From contig JAAZBL010000150.1 in NCBI GenBank assembly GCA_012513825.1, forward strand, positions 1-34,646: a stretch of 34,646 nt of DNA. Reading direction: 5' to 3'. Under the pieces are notes generated by a model. That model saw nothing but the letters and a program-made list of their open reading frames with translations, had not been told where the DNA came from and ran no database searches. The stretch comes from Limnobacter sp. GTDB taxonomy: Bacteria; Pseudomonadota; Gammaproteobacteria; Burkholderiales; Burkholderiaceae_E. The position numbers and the translations under genes were made by a program. Below are positions 23,770 through 32,689 of the stretch, one piece after another. The stretch's first letter is position 1. Each line of letters starts with the position of its first letter.

Positions 23770-26598
23770 ATGCGCGAACTGAACGAACTCCGGCTCGACG
23801 ACCCATCGCTCGTCGAGCCGGAAGAACTGGCGCGCACGCTCGGCACCGACCTCGAACGGGGGCTGAGCGCCGCCGAAGCACGTCGCCGGCTCGAGCGCGA
23901 CGGGCCGAACGAACTGCTCGCGACGCCGCCGACACCGGCCTGGCGCCGCTTGCTCGAACAGTTCAGGGATCCGCTCATCTACCTGCTACTGGGCGCGATC
24001 GCGATCTCGCTGATCGCCTGGCTGGTCGAAGGCCGCGCCGGCTGGCCGGTCGACGCGATCGTCATCGCGCTGATCGTGCTGCTCAACGGGCTGCTCGGCT
24101 TCGCGCAGGAAGCCCGTGCGCGCGATGCCGTCGCGGCCCTGTCGCGGATGACCGCCGTCAGCTCGTCGGTGCTGCGCGACGGCCAGCTGCACCGGATCCC
24201 GAACGCCGAACTGGTGCGCGGCGATGTGCTGGTGCTCGGCGAGGGCGACGCCGTCGGGGCCGACGGCCGGCTGTTCGAGGCGGCGACGCTGCGCATCCAG
24301 GAAGCCTCGCTGACCGGCGAGAGCGAGGCGGTGCTGAAGGATCCGGCCACGCTGCCCGCATCGGCGCCGCTCGGCGACCGGCGGGACATGGTCTTCAAGG
24401 GCACTGCGGTCGCGCAGGGCACGGGCCGCGCGATCGTGACCGCCACCGGCATGGACACGCAGATGGGCGCGATCGCCGGCATGCTCGAAGCCACCGAAGC
24501 GCAGCCGACGCCGCTGCAACGCGAGGTCGGACGCATCGGACGCATGCTCGGCATCGCCGTCATCGTCATCGCCGCGATCGTCGTCGCGGCGGTGTTCGCG
24601 ATGTCCGAGATGCGCGGCGCGGCGGACGTCGTCGGCGTGCTGCTGCTCGGCGTGTCGCTGGCCGTGGCGGCGGTCCCCGAGGGCCTGCCGGCGATCCTGT
24701 CGGTCGTGCTGGCGCTCGGCGTGCAGCGGATGGCCAGGCACAACGCGATCGTCAAGGAGCTGTCGTCGGTCGAGACGCTGGGTTCGGCCTCGGTCATCTG
24801 CTCCGACAAGACCGGCACGCTGACCCGCTCGGAAATGACGATCGAACGGGTGAAGACGGCTTCGGGCGAGGCGCGGATCACCGGTGTCGGCTATGCCCCC
24901 GACGGCGTCGTCGAGGCGGGCGGCGCCGAGCTGCGCGACGAAGCGCAGCGCGCCGAAGCGATTCTCGTGCTCAGCGGCGGCAGCCTTGCGGGTAATGCGC
25001 AGCTGAACCAGGCCGACGAAGGTCGCTGGGAGATCCAGGGCGATCCGACCGAAGCGGCCTTCCTGGTCGCCGAGCGCAAGCTCGGCGTGCACGAACGCCG
25101 CGAGCGACGATTCGAGCGGGTCGCCGAGCTGCCGTTCACGTCGGAACGCAAGATGATGTCGACGATCGAGGTCGACCACGAGCATGGCGACGAACGCGTG
25201 CTGGTGGCCAAGGGCGCCCCCGACGTGCTGCTCGAGCGCTGCACGCACACGCGCATCGGCCATGACGTGGTTCCGCTCGACGACGCGCTGCGCGCCCGGA
25301 TCCTGGCCGACGTCGACGCGATGACCGACGCCGCGCTGCGCACGCTCGCCGTGGCCTACCGTCCGCTGCGCGCCGACGAGCAAGCGGATCCGGCGCGACC
25401 CGGCACGCTCGAACGCGAACTGATCTTCGCAGGCACGGTCGGGATCATCGACCCGCCGCGCGAGGAAGTCGCGCCGGCGATCGCCGAAGCGCATCGCGCC
25501 GGCATCCGCGTGATCATGATCACCGGCGACCACCCGCGCACCGCGATCCGGATCGCCACCGACCTCGGCATCGTCGAGCCGGGCGCCACGGCGCTGACCG
25601 GTCCCGAGCTCGACGGACTCGACGACGCCGCGTTCGCCGAAGCCGTGCGCCGCACCTCGGTCTTCGCGCGCGTGGCCCCCGAGCACAAGCTGCGGATCGT
25701 CGACGCGCTGCAGGCCGACGGCAACGTCGTCGCGATGACCGGCGACGGCGTCAACGACGCCCCCGCGCTCAAATCGGCCGACATCGGCATCGCGATGGGC
25801 ATCACCGGAACCGAGGTGACGAAGGAAGCCGCGCGGATGATCCTGGCCGACGACAACTTCGCGACGATCGTGCGCGCCGTGCGCGAGGGTCGCGGGATCT
25901 TCGACAACATCCGCAAGTGCCTGCGCTACCTGCTGTCTTCGAACATGGGCGAGGTGCTGACCGTGTTCTTCGGCGTCGTGCTCGCCGGGGTCATCGGGAT
26001 GGCCGACCCCGGCGGTGGCGGGGCCGTCGTGCTGCCGCTGCTCGCGACGCAGATCCTGTGGATCAACCTGATCACCGATTCGGGCCCGGCGCTGGCGATG
26101 GGCGTCGACCCCGAAACCGACGACGTCATGGCACGCCGGCCGCGCCCGGCGAACGAACCCGTGATCGACGCGCGCATGTGGTCCGGCGTGCTGCAGGTCG
26201 GCGCCGTGATGGCCGCGGTCACGCTGCTGACGCTCGACATCTACCTGCCGGGCGGGCTGGTCGAAGGTTCGCAGGAGCTGGCCAACGCCCGCACGGCGGC
26301 GTTTACGACGCTGGTCTTCGCTCAGTTGTTCAACTGCTTCAACGCGCGCTCGGAATCGGTCAGCGCGTTCCGCCACCTGTTCGTGAACCGGTGGCTGTGG
26401 ACGGCGATCGCCGGCTCGGTGCTGCTGCAGTTCGCGGTCGTGAACCTCGGCTTCCTGAACCTGGCCTTCGGCACCGTGCCGCTGGCGCCGGAGCAATGGC
26501 TGGTCTGCGCGGCGATGGCCAGCGGCGTGCTCTGGTACGACGAACTGCGCAAGGCGATCGCGCGGCCGATCGTCCGCGCGATCCGGGCAGCCCGCTGA
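23770..26598 (+). CDS. P2A-type cation-transporting ATPase (probable Ca2+)
   Basis: DKTGTLT phosphorylation motif, SLTGESEAV, AVAAVPEGLPAILSVVLALGVQRMARHNAIVKELSSVETLGSASVICSDKTGTLT, MTGDGVNDAPALKSADIGIAMG, LWINLITDSGPALAMGVDP. Confidence 0.93.
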   Translation: MRELNELRLDDPSLVEPEELARTLGTDLERGLSAAEARRRLERDGPNELLATPPTPAWRRLLEQFRDPLIYLLLGAIAISLIAWLVEGRAGWPVDAIVIALIVLLNGLLGFAQEARARDAVAALSRMTAVSSSVLRDGQLHRIPNAELVRGDVLVLGEGDAVGADGRLFEAATLRIQEASLTGESEAVLKDPATLPASAPLGDRRDMVFKGTAVAQGTGRAIVTATGMDTQMGAIAGMLEATEAQPTPLQREVGRIGRMLGIAVIVIAAIVVAAVFAMSEMRGAADVVGVLLLGVSLAVAAVPEGLPAILSVVLALGVQRMARHNAIVKELSSVETLGSASVICSDKTGTLTRSEMTIERVKTASGEARITGVGYAPDGVVEAGGAELRDEAQRAEAILVLSGGSLAGNAQLNQADEGRWEIQGDPTEAAFLVAERKLGVHERRERRFERVAELPFTSERKMMSTIEVDHEHGDERVLVAKGAPDVLLERCTHTRIGHDVVPLDDALRARILADVDAMTDAALRTLAVAYRPLRADEQADPARPGTLERELIFAGTVGIIDPPREEVAPAIAEAHRAGIRVIMITGDHPRTAIRIATDLGIVEPGATALTGPELDGLDDAAFAEAVRRTSVFARVAPEHKLRIVDALQADGNVVAMTGDGVNDAPALKSADIGIAMGITGTEVTKEAARMILADDNFATIVRAVREGRGIFDNIRKCLRYLLSSNMGEVLTVFFGVVLAGVIGMADPGGGGAVVLPLLATQILWINLITDSGPALAMGVDPETDDVMARRPRPANEPVIDARMWSGVLQVGAVMAAVTLLTLDIYLPGGLVEGSQELANARTAAFTTLVFAQLFNCFNARSESVSAFRHLFVNRWLWTAIAGSVLLQFAVVNLGFLNLAFGTVPLAPEQWLVCAAMASGVLWYDELRKAIARPIVRAIRAAR

Positions 26599-26655
26599 GC
26601 GGGGCGCCCGGGCGGTGCCCGCTTGCCAGGAGGCTGTCGGGGCTCCGACCGCCTT

Positions 26656-27192
26656 CTAGGAGGCTGCCTCCGCCCCGGCCGGCGCGCTCTTCGCGATCGC
26701 CGCCTGCAGCTTCGCTTCCTGATCGGGCGACAGCGAGGTGCGAATCAGCTTGCCCTTGTACTGCGACAGTTCGGCCAGCACCTTCTCGGGCTGAGCCTTT
26801 CGGATCAGCAGGAACAGCGCCGAGGTGTCGGGCTTGATGTCCCTGGAAAGGGACCGGATGAAGTCGTCGTTGATGCCGTAGTCGGCCAGCGATCCCGACA
26901 GCGCCCCGGCCCCGGCGCCGACCAGCCCCCCGATCGCGAAGCCGGCCAGCGGATTGAGGAACAGCAGCCCGACCAGCGTGCCCCACAGCGAGCCGGACAG
27001 GCCGCCGCCGATCGCACCGGTCTTGACCAGCGGAATGCTCTGCTTGAGCTGCACATCGCCGTTCGGCGGGCGGTAGACGACTACCGCGTCTTCGAGGTCG
27101 ACCAGATACTCCTTCTGCAGCCGCCTCAGTTCGTTCAGGACCCGGTCGGCCTCCGTTGCATTGTCGAATTCGATCGCGACGAGCTCGGACAT
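26656..27192 (-). CDS. DUF1269 domain-containing membrane protein
   Basis: MSELVAIEFDNATEADRVLNELRRLQKEYLVDLEDAVVVYRPPNGDVQLKQSIPLVKTGAIGGGLSGSLWGTLVGLLFLNPLAGFAIGG. Confidence 0.92.
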   Translation of the reverse strand: MSELVAIEFDNATEADRVLNELRRLQKEYLVDLEDAVVVYRPPNGDVQLKQSIPLVKTGAIGGGLSGSLWGTLVGLLFLNPLAGFAIGGLVGAGAGALSGSLADYGINDDFIRSLSRDIKPDTSALFLLIRKAQPEKVLAELSQYKGKLIRTSLSPDQEAKLQAAIAKSAPAGAEAAS

Positions 27193-27338
27193 CTCGGTTC
27201 CTCCCTGTTTATCGAGGGCTGGTGGGAACGACCCGAGCGGGCCGCCCGGATATCGACGGTACGTTGCCCGGCGCCGCGCCGCAAGTGCTAAGCTGCCCGC
27301 TCGCCAAGAACGAACGACCCGAAGACGGAGACCTTTCC

Positions 27339-28466
27339 ATGCCCGGCTTGCTGCCCCACGTCGACCCAGACGGCCTGCTCGAGTATTCGGTGGTCTTCAC
27401 CGACCGCGCGCTGAACCACATGTCGCGCAAGTTCCAGAACGTCATGCGCGACATCTCCGCCACGATGAAGGAGGTCTACAACGCGCATTCGGCGATCGTC
27501 ATCCCGGGCAGCGGCAGCTTCGGCATGGAAGCGGTCGCGCGCCAGTTCGCAATGAACCGGAAATGCCTGGTCATCCGTACCGGCTGGTTCAGCTACCGGT
27601 GGACGCAGATCTTCGAGATGGGTGCGATTCCGTCCGAATCGATCGTGCTGAAGGCGAGGCCGGTGCGCGAAGGCAGACAGGCGCCGTTCGCGCCGCCGCC
27701 GATCGACGAGGTCGTCGCGACGATCGAGCGCGAGAAGCCCGCGCTCGTGTTCGCGCCGCATGTCGAGACGGCCGCCGGCCTGATCCTGCCCGACGACTAC
27801 CTGCGCAAGGTCGCCGACGCGGTGCACGCGGTCGGCGGCATGTTCGTGCTCGACTGCATCGCGTCGGGAACGATCTGGGTCGACATGGTGGCGACCGGCG
27901 TCGACATCCTGATCAGCGCGCCGCAGAAGGGCTGGAGCGGATCGCCGTGCTGCGCGTTCGTGATGCTCGGCAAGCAGGCACGCGAACGCATCGAGGAAAC
28001 GACCAGCACGAGCTTCGCCTGCGACCTGCGCAAGTGGCTGCAGATCATGGAAGCCTACGAAAAAGGCGGCCACGCCTACCACGCGACGATGCCCACCGAT
28101 GCACTGACCCGCGTGCGCGACGCGATGCTCGAGACGAAGCAATACGGCTTCGACAAGGTCTGCGCCGAGCAGCAGGAGCTCGGCGACCGGGTACGCGCGC
28201 TGTTCGCCAGCAAGGGCTTCCGCAGCGTCGCCGCGGCCGGCTACGAAGCGCCCGGCGTCGTCGTCTTCTACACCGACGACCCCGACGTGCACAGCGGCGC
28301 GAAGTTCGCCGGCCTGGGCCTGCAGACCGCGGCCGGCGTGCCGCTGCAATGCGACGAGCCGGCCGACTTCCGGACCTTCCGGATGGGTCTGTTCGGACTG
28401 GACAAGCTGCACGACATCGATCGCACGGTCGGCAGGCTCGACGAGGCGCTCGGCAAGATCGTCTGA
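27339..28466 (+). CDS. Class V PLP-dependent aminotransferase, serine-pyruvate/alanine-glyoxylate type
   Basis: NAHSAIVIPGSGSFGMEAVARQFA, HVETAAGLILPDDYLRKVADAVHAVGGMFVLDCIASG, ISAPQKGWSGSPCCAFVML (PLP Lys region). Confidence 0.88.
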   Translation: MPGLLPHVDPDGLLEYSVVFTDRALNHMSRKFQNVMRDISATMKEVYNAHSAIVIPGSGSFGMEAVARQFAMNRKCLVIRTGWFSYRWTQIFEMGAIPSESIVLKARPVREGRQAPFAPPPIDEVVATIEREKPALVFAPHVETAAGLILPDDYLRKVADAVHAVGGMFVLDCIASGTIWVDMVATGVDILISAPQKGWSGSPCCAFVMLGKQARERIEETTSTSFACDLRKWLQIMEAYEKGGHAYHATMPTDALTRVRDAMLETKQYGFDKVCAEQQELGDRVRALFASKGFRSVAAAGYEAPGVVVFYTDDPDVHSGAKFAGLGLQTAAGVPLQCDEPADFRTFRMGLFGLDKLHDIDRTVGRLDEALGKIV

Positions 28467-28506
28467 GCCCGCTGCGCACGGGCGCGCGAGAAAAGCACCG
28501 GAGCGC

Positions 28507-29703
28507 TCAGAGACCCGGGATGCGCTCGCGCGCGCCGGCCACGAACCGCGGCGACACCGTCGCGAGCTTCGCCGCATCGACGCGCCCGCTGCGCTGGATG
28601 TAGCTCCAGGCCATCTGCCACGGTCGCAGCTGCATGTGCCCGGGGAAGCGCTCGTACCAGTCGGCGCTGCGGTTCGCGGCGGCGACCAGCTTGTCGACGA
28701 TCGGCCGGCGCGCAGCCTCGTAGGCCCGCAGCGCCTCCTCGATCGCGGCGGACGACGGCCGCGCCTCGCGCGGCGCCGCCGCTCCGGACGCCGTCGCTCC
28801 ACCCGAACCGCGAAGCGTTTCGCGCAGCGCCTTCGCCAGCGCGATGACGTCTTCGAACGCGAGCCGGGTGCCCGAGCCGATCGAGAAATGCGCGGTGCGC
28901 AGCGCGTCGCCGACCAGCACGCGATTGCCGACCGACCAGCGCTCGTTCGAAATCTTCGGGAAATTGCGCCAGATCGAGCGGTTCCCGACCAGCGGTGTGT
29001 CGCCCAGCACCTCGACGAACACGCGCTCGCAAAACGCCTTGGTGGCCGCCTCGTCCATTCCGGCGAAGCCGGCGCGCGCCCAGGTCTGCGGATCGCACTC
29101 GACGATGAAGGTGCTCATGTCGGGCGCGTAGCGATAATGGTGCGCGTTGAACGTTCCGAACTCGTTCTCGACGAAGGTCTGCGTCAGCGTCTCGAAGCGG
29201 CGCGGCGTGCCGTACCAGACGAATCGGTTGCTCAGCGGCTCGATGCGCGTTCCGAAACCCGACGCTCGACTCGCGCGCACGAAGGAATTCGCGCCGTCTG
29301 CGCCCACGACGAGGTCGTAGCCGTCGAGTTCGCTTTCCTCGCGCATCGGGTGCCGGTACTCGGGCTCGACGCCGACCGAGCGCAGCCGCTGCTGCAGCAG
29401 CCGCAGCAGTTCGAGCCGCCCGATCGCCGCGAAGCCCACGCCGTCGATGACAACGCGCTCGCCGCGATGCACCAGCGCGAGGTCGGTCCAACGCTGCATC
29501 CGAGGCACGATCAGCGCGTGCGTTTCGGGGTCGTCGTCGCGCAGGAAATCGAGCGCGCGGTCGGAGAACACGACACCGAAGCCGAAAGTCGAATCGGGCG
29601 GATTCTGCTCGACGACGCGAATTCCCGCAGCCGGATCCTGCCGCTTCAGCAGGTAGGCCAGGTACAGGCCGGCCGGGCCGGCGCCGACGATCAGCGTCTT
29701 CAT
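28507..29703 (-). CDS. FAD-dependent aryl-CoA monooxygenase, salicylyl-CoA 5-hydroxylase / anthraniloyl-CoA monooxygenase-like
   Basis: MKTLIVGAGPAGLYLAYLLKRQDP, VVEQNPPDSTFGFGVVFSDRALDFL, DLVVGADGANSFVR, RVLVGDALRTAHFSIGSGTRLAFEDVIALAKAL; lacks the C-terminal OYE-type domain of two-domain anthraniloyl-CoA monooxygenases. Confidence 0.82.
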   Translation of the reverse strand: MKTLIVGAGPAGLYLAYLLKRQDPAAGIRVVEQNPPDSTFGFGVVFSDRALDFLRDDDPETHALIVPRMQRWTDLALVHRGERVVIDGVGFAAIGRLELLRLLQQRLRSVGVEPEYRHPMREESELDGYDLVVGADGANSFVRASRASGFGTRIEPLSNRFVWYGTPRRFETLTQTFVENEFGTFNAHHYRYAPDMSTFIVECDPQTWARAGFAGMDEAATKAFCERVFVEVLGDTPLVGNRSIWRNFPKISNERWSVGNRVLVGDALRTAHFSIGSGTRLAFEDVIALAKALRETLRGSGGATASGAAAPREARPSSAAIEEALRAYEAARRPIVDKLVAAANRSADWYERFPGHMQLRPWQMAWSYIQRSGRVDAAKLATVSPRFVAGARERIPGL

Positions 29704-31394
29704 CGCTCGCGCTCCTGCTCGATCCGCTCGGCGATCGTCTCGCGCAACTGCCGCTTCAGGATCTTGCCGACCGGGCTGACCGGAAACTCGTCGACGAGCT
29801 CGAGCCGCTCGGGCAGCTTGAAGCTCGCGATGCCCTGCCCGCGCAGGAAAGCGACCAGTTCGTCGAGCGACAGCGTTTCGCCCGGCTGCGCGATCACGAA
29901 GGCACAGCCCCGTTCGCCGAACACAGGGTCGGGCATCGCAACGAGCGTCACGGCCCTGACCTTCGGATGCGCGAAGATCAGGTTCTCGACTTCCTCGCAG
30001 CTGATCTTCTCGCCGCCGCGATTGATCATGTCCTTCTTGCGGCCCTCGGCGAAGACATGGCGTCCCTGCTTGCGGACGATGTCGCCCATCCGGTAGAAAC
30101 CGTCGACGGTGAAGGCCTCGGCGTTCTTGTCGGGCGCGTCGTAGTAGCCGCGAATCGTGTACGGGCCGCGCGTGATCAGTTCGCCGGCTTCGCCGTCGGG
30201 GAGATCGTTGCCGTCGTCGTCGACGACCCGGATCTCGTCGGCCTCGCAGACCGGCGCGCCCGACGAATGCAGCAGCAGCTCGTCGGGATCGTCGGGGCGC
30301 GTCATGTTGATCAGCCCTTCCGCCGTGCCGTAGATCTCCTGCGGGAAGCAGCCGAAGCGTTCGCGTAGCCGGCTGCGCAGCTCGGGCGCCAGCCGTGCGC
30401 CGCCGTTCTGCACGACCTTCAGCGACGACAGCTCATAGCGGGTCTCGAGGTCCGATGCGAGCCAGCTGGCGATCAGCGGCACGACCGCCGCGATGACCGT
30501 CACGCGCTCGCGCTCGACCATCGAAAAGATCTCGTCGGCATCGGTCGACGGGGCCAGCACGACGGTGCCGCCGTAGTAGAAGGTGCCGAGCAGACCCGGC
30601 GAAGCGAGGTTGTAGTTGTGGCCGAGCGGCAGGATCGCCATGAAGACGGTATCGGCGTCGAAGCCCGCCGCGGCACCGCACAGCCGGGCGTTCAGCACGT
30701 AGTCGCGATGCGTGCGCGGGATCAGCTTCGACATCGACGTCGTGCCGCCCGATAGCAGCATCGTCGCGACCTCGGCCGGATCGACCTGCGCATCGCCGAT
30801 CCGCTCGGCGGCGGCTTCGTCGGTGGTCGCGCGGCTCCTACCGCGGCTGCCGTCCGCCGGCGAGGCCGCCGAGGGCTCGCCGATCAGGCGGTCGAGCGCG
30901 TGCTGGCCCGCCAGCGGCCGTCCGACTACGATGACGTGACGCAAGGCCGGCGCCCGGGCCTGCAGCTCGCAGGCCATTGATCGGTAGTCGAAGCTGCCGA
31001 CGCGGTCCGCGATTACGTAGGCAGTGGCGCCCGAAGCCGCGAAGAAATGGCACAGCTCGGCCTGCCGGTGAGCACGCAGCGCCATCACCGGGATGGCGCC
31101 GATCTTCGCCAGCGCGAAATAGACGGTCACGAACTCGGGGACGTTCGGCAGCTGGACGACGACCCGGTCGCGCGCCTCGATGCCGAGCGCCCGCAGCCGC
31201 ACGGCCAGCAGGCTCGCATCGCGATGCAGTTCGGCATAGCTGGCGCGGCGATCGCGCGACACGAGGGCCGTCTTGTCCGGATTGCGCCGCGCCGCGCGCG
31301 CGAGGATCTCGAACAGGCCGATGTCCTCCCACCAGCCGTCGCGACGATAGCGGTCGGCAAACTCCTCCGGCCAGGCAACGGTTCCTTCGAGCAT
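29700..31394 (-). CDS. Aryl acid-AMP/CoA ligase, 2,3-dihydroxybenzoate- or salicylate-AMP ligase-like (EntE/DhbE/SdgA family)
   Basis: LLSGGTTSMSKLIPRTHRDYVLNARLCGAAAGFDADTVFMAILPLGHNYNLASPGLLGTFYYGG, EIYGTAEGLINMTRPDDPDELLLHSSGAPV, TRGPYTIRGYYDAPDKNAEAFTVDGFYRMGDIVR, INRGGEKISCEEVENLIFAHP; ATGA overlap with the monooxygenase. Confidence 0.88.
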   Translation of the reverse strand: MLEGTVAWPEEFADRYRRDGWWEDIGLFEILARAARRNPDKTALVSRDRRASYAELHRDASLLAVRLRALGIEARDRVVVQLPNVPEFVTVYFALAKIGAIPVMALRAHRQAELCHFFAASGATAYVIADRVGSFDYRSMACELQARAPALRHVIVVGRPLAGQHALDRLIGEPSAASPADGSRGRSRATTDEAAAERIGDAQVDPAEVATMLLSGGTTSMSKLIPRTHRDYVLNARLCGAAAGFDADTVFMAILPLGHNYNLASPGLLGTFYYGGTVVLAPSTDADEIFSMVERERVTVIAAVVPLIASWLASDLETRYELSSLKVVQNGGARLAPELRSRLRERFGCFPQEIYGTAEGLINMTRPDDPDELLLHSSGAPVCEADEIRVVDDDGNDLPDGEAGELITRGPYTIRGYYDAPDKNAEAFTVDGFYRMGDIVRKQGRHVFAEGRKKDMINRGGEKISCEEVENLIFAHPKVRAVTLVAMPDPVFGERGCAFVIAQPGETLSLDELVAFLRGQGIASFKLPERLELVDEFPVSPVGKILKRQLRETIAERIEQERER

Positions 31395-31510
31395 CGTTTT
31401 CGGCCTCCCCGCGTCGAGTCCGGTCGAGCGGAAAGGGTAACCCGCCCTGCCTTGGCGCGTTCGTGGGTGTCGGCGCATACTGGCCCGATGACCCAGCCAG
31501 CCTTCGCCTC

Positions 31511-32683
31511 ATGACCCGACCGAGCGCTTTCGTCGACCCGTCCGCGCTGACCGTGGCAATCGTCGTGCTCGCCGCCTGCTCGCCGACCTGGGCCGCGCCG
31601 CAGGGCGCCGCGTCCGCGGCCAGGGAAAGCGCGACGGCACTGCGCGTCGAGCGCCTGGAGATCGTCGACCGCCAGGGCTTCGAGAAGCCGATGGTCGCGG
31701 CGACGATCATGGTGCCCGCGGGCTGGCAAGGCAGCGGCGAAGTCCTCTGGAATCCCGGCCAGCGCTGCGGCAAGGCCTACGCGCCGACGTTCAGGGCCGT
31801 CGCGCCCGACGGCAGCTCGGCGATCGAGCTGTCCGGGCAGGAGACCTGGGCCGCGACGAACTACGGAATGCCGGTCGGCGAATGCCCGCAGGTGCATCTG
31901 CCCGGGGCGCGCGAGTACCTCGATTCGTGGGTCCGGCGACATCGCGCGAACGCGCAACTGATCGAGTACAGCCCCCGCCCGGACAAGTCGCGCGTGCTCG
32001 GGGAAAGCCAGTCCGCCGGTGCCGGCCTGCGCGCCTGGGTCGACAGCGGACAGGCGCTGATCGGCTACCGCGTCGACGGGCGCGAGGTCTTCGAGATGCT
32101 GGCGACCGCCGTGTCGTTCACGCACACGCGGCTGGCCGGCGGTGTCGGCGGGCAGGTCCTCGAATCGCTGCAGGGCCAGGCCCTCGGTGTGCTGAGCTGG
32201 CGCACGCATTCGGCGCCGGTGCCCCAGCGGCATTTCGACCTCGTCTGGGATACGTTGAAGCCGGCGTCGGAATGGGCAGCGCGCATCGCGGCCGCCGAAC
32301 GCCAGATGGCTGCAGAGAACGCGGCGACGCAGGCGCAGATCGGGCGCATCCAGGCCGAGACCTCGCGCGAAACGCTGCAGCAGATGGCCAGGCGCGGCCA
32401 GATCATCAACCAGACGCAACAGGAGATCGCGCAGATGCGCAACGAAGGCTGGCGATCGACGCAGGCCACGCAGGATCGGATCCACACCGGGAACGTCCGA
32501 TCGATCCGCGAAGTCCATGGCTATCGCGACGCGCACAGCGGCGGGGTCGTCGAGCTGTCGAATCACTACGAACACGCCTGGCAGCTTCGCGACGGCAGCT
32601 ATGTGCTGACCGACGATCCGGACTTCGACCCGGCTCGCGACTTCGGCCTGGCGGGCGAGCGCTTGCCGCGCACGCGCGAGTGA
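31511..32683 (+). CDS. Hypothetical exported protein with coiled-coil segment
   Basis: N-terminal hydrophobic segment ALTVAIVVLAACSPTWAAP; coiled coil AAERQMAAENAATQAQIGRIQAETSRETLQQMARRGQIINQTQQEIAQM; C-terminal VHGYRDAHSGGVVELSNHYEHAWQLRDGSYVLTDDPDFDPARDFG. Confidence 0.75.
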   Translation: MTRPSAFVDPSALTVAIVVLAACSPTWAAPQGAASAARESATALRVERLEIVDRQGFEKPMVAATIMVPAGWQGSGEVLWNPGQRCGKAYAPTFRAVAPDGSSAIELSGQETWAATNYGMPVGECPQVHLPGAREYLDSWVRRHRANAQLIEYSPRPDKSRVLGESQSAGAGLRAWVDSGQALIGYRVDGREVFEMLATAVSFTHTRLAGGVGGQVLESLQGQALGVLSWRTHSAPVPQRHFDLVWDTLKPASEWAARIAAAERQMAAENAATQAQIGRIQAETSRETLQQMARRGQIINQTQQEIAQMRNEGWRSTQATQDRIHTGNVRSIREVHGYRDAHSGGVVELSNHYEHAWQLRDGSYVLTDDPDFDPARDFGLAGERLPRTRE

Positions 32684-32689
32684 GCTTCG

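Noticed and set aside
23986-26496. 836-aa minus-strand ORF opposite the P-type ATPase
   Set aside because: Arg/His/Asp-rich low-complexity translation with no domain; typical shadow ORF in GC-rich DNA. The plus-strand ATPase explains the region.
27226-27322. Direct repeat GAACGACCCGA (27226 and 27312) upstream of the aminotransferase
   Set aside because: Only 11 bp and widely spaced; insufficient to claim an operator.
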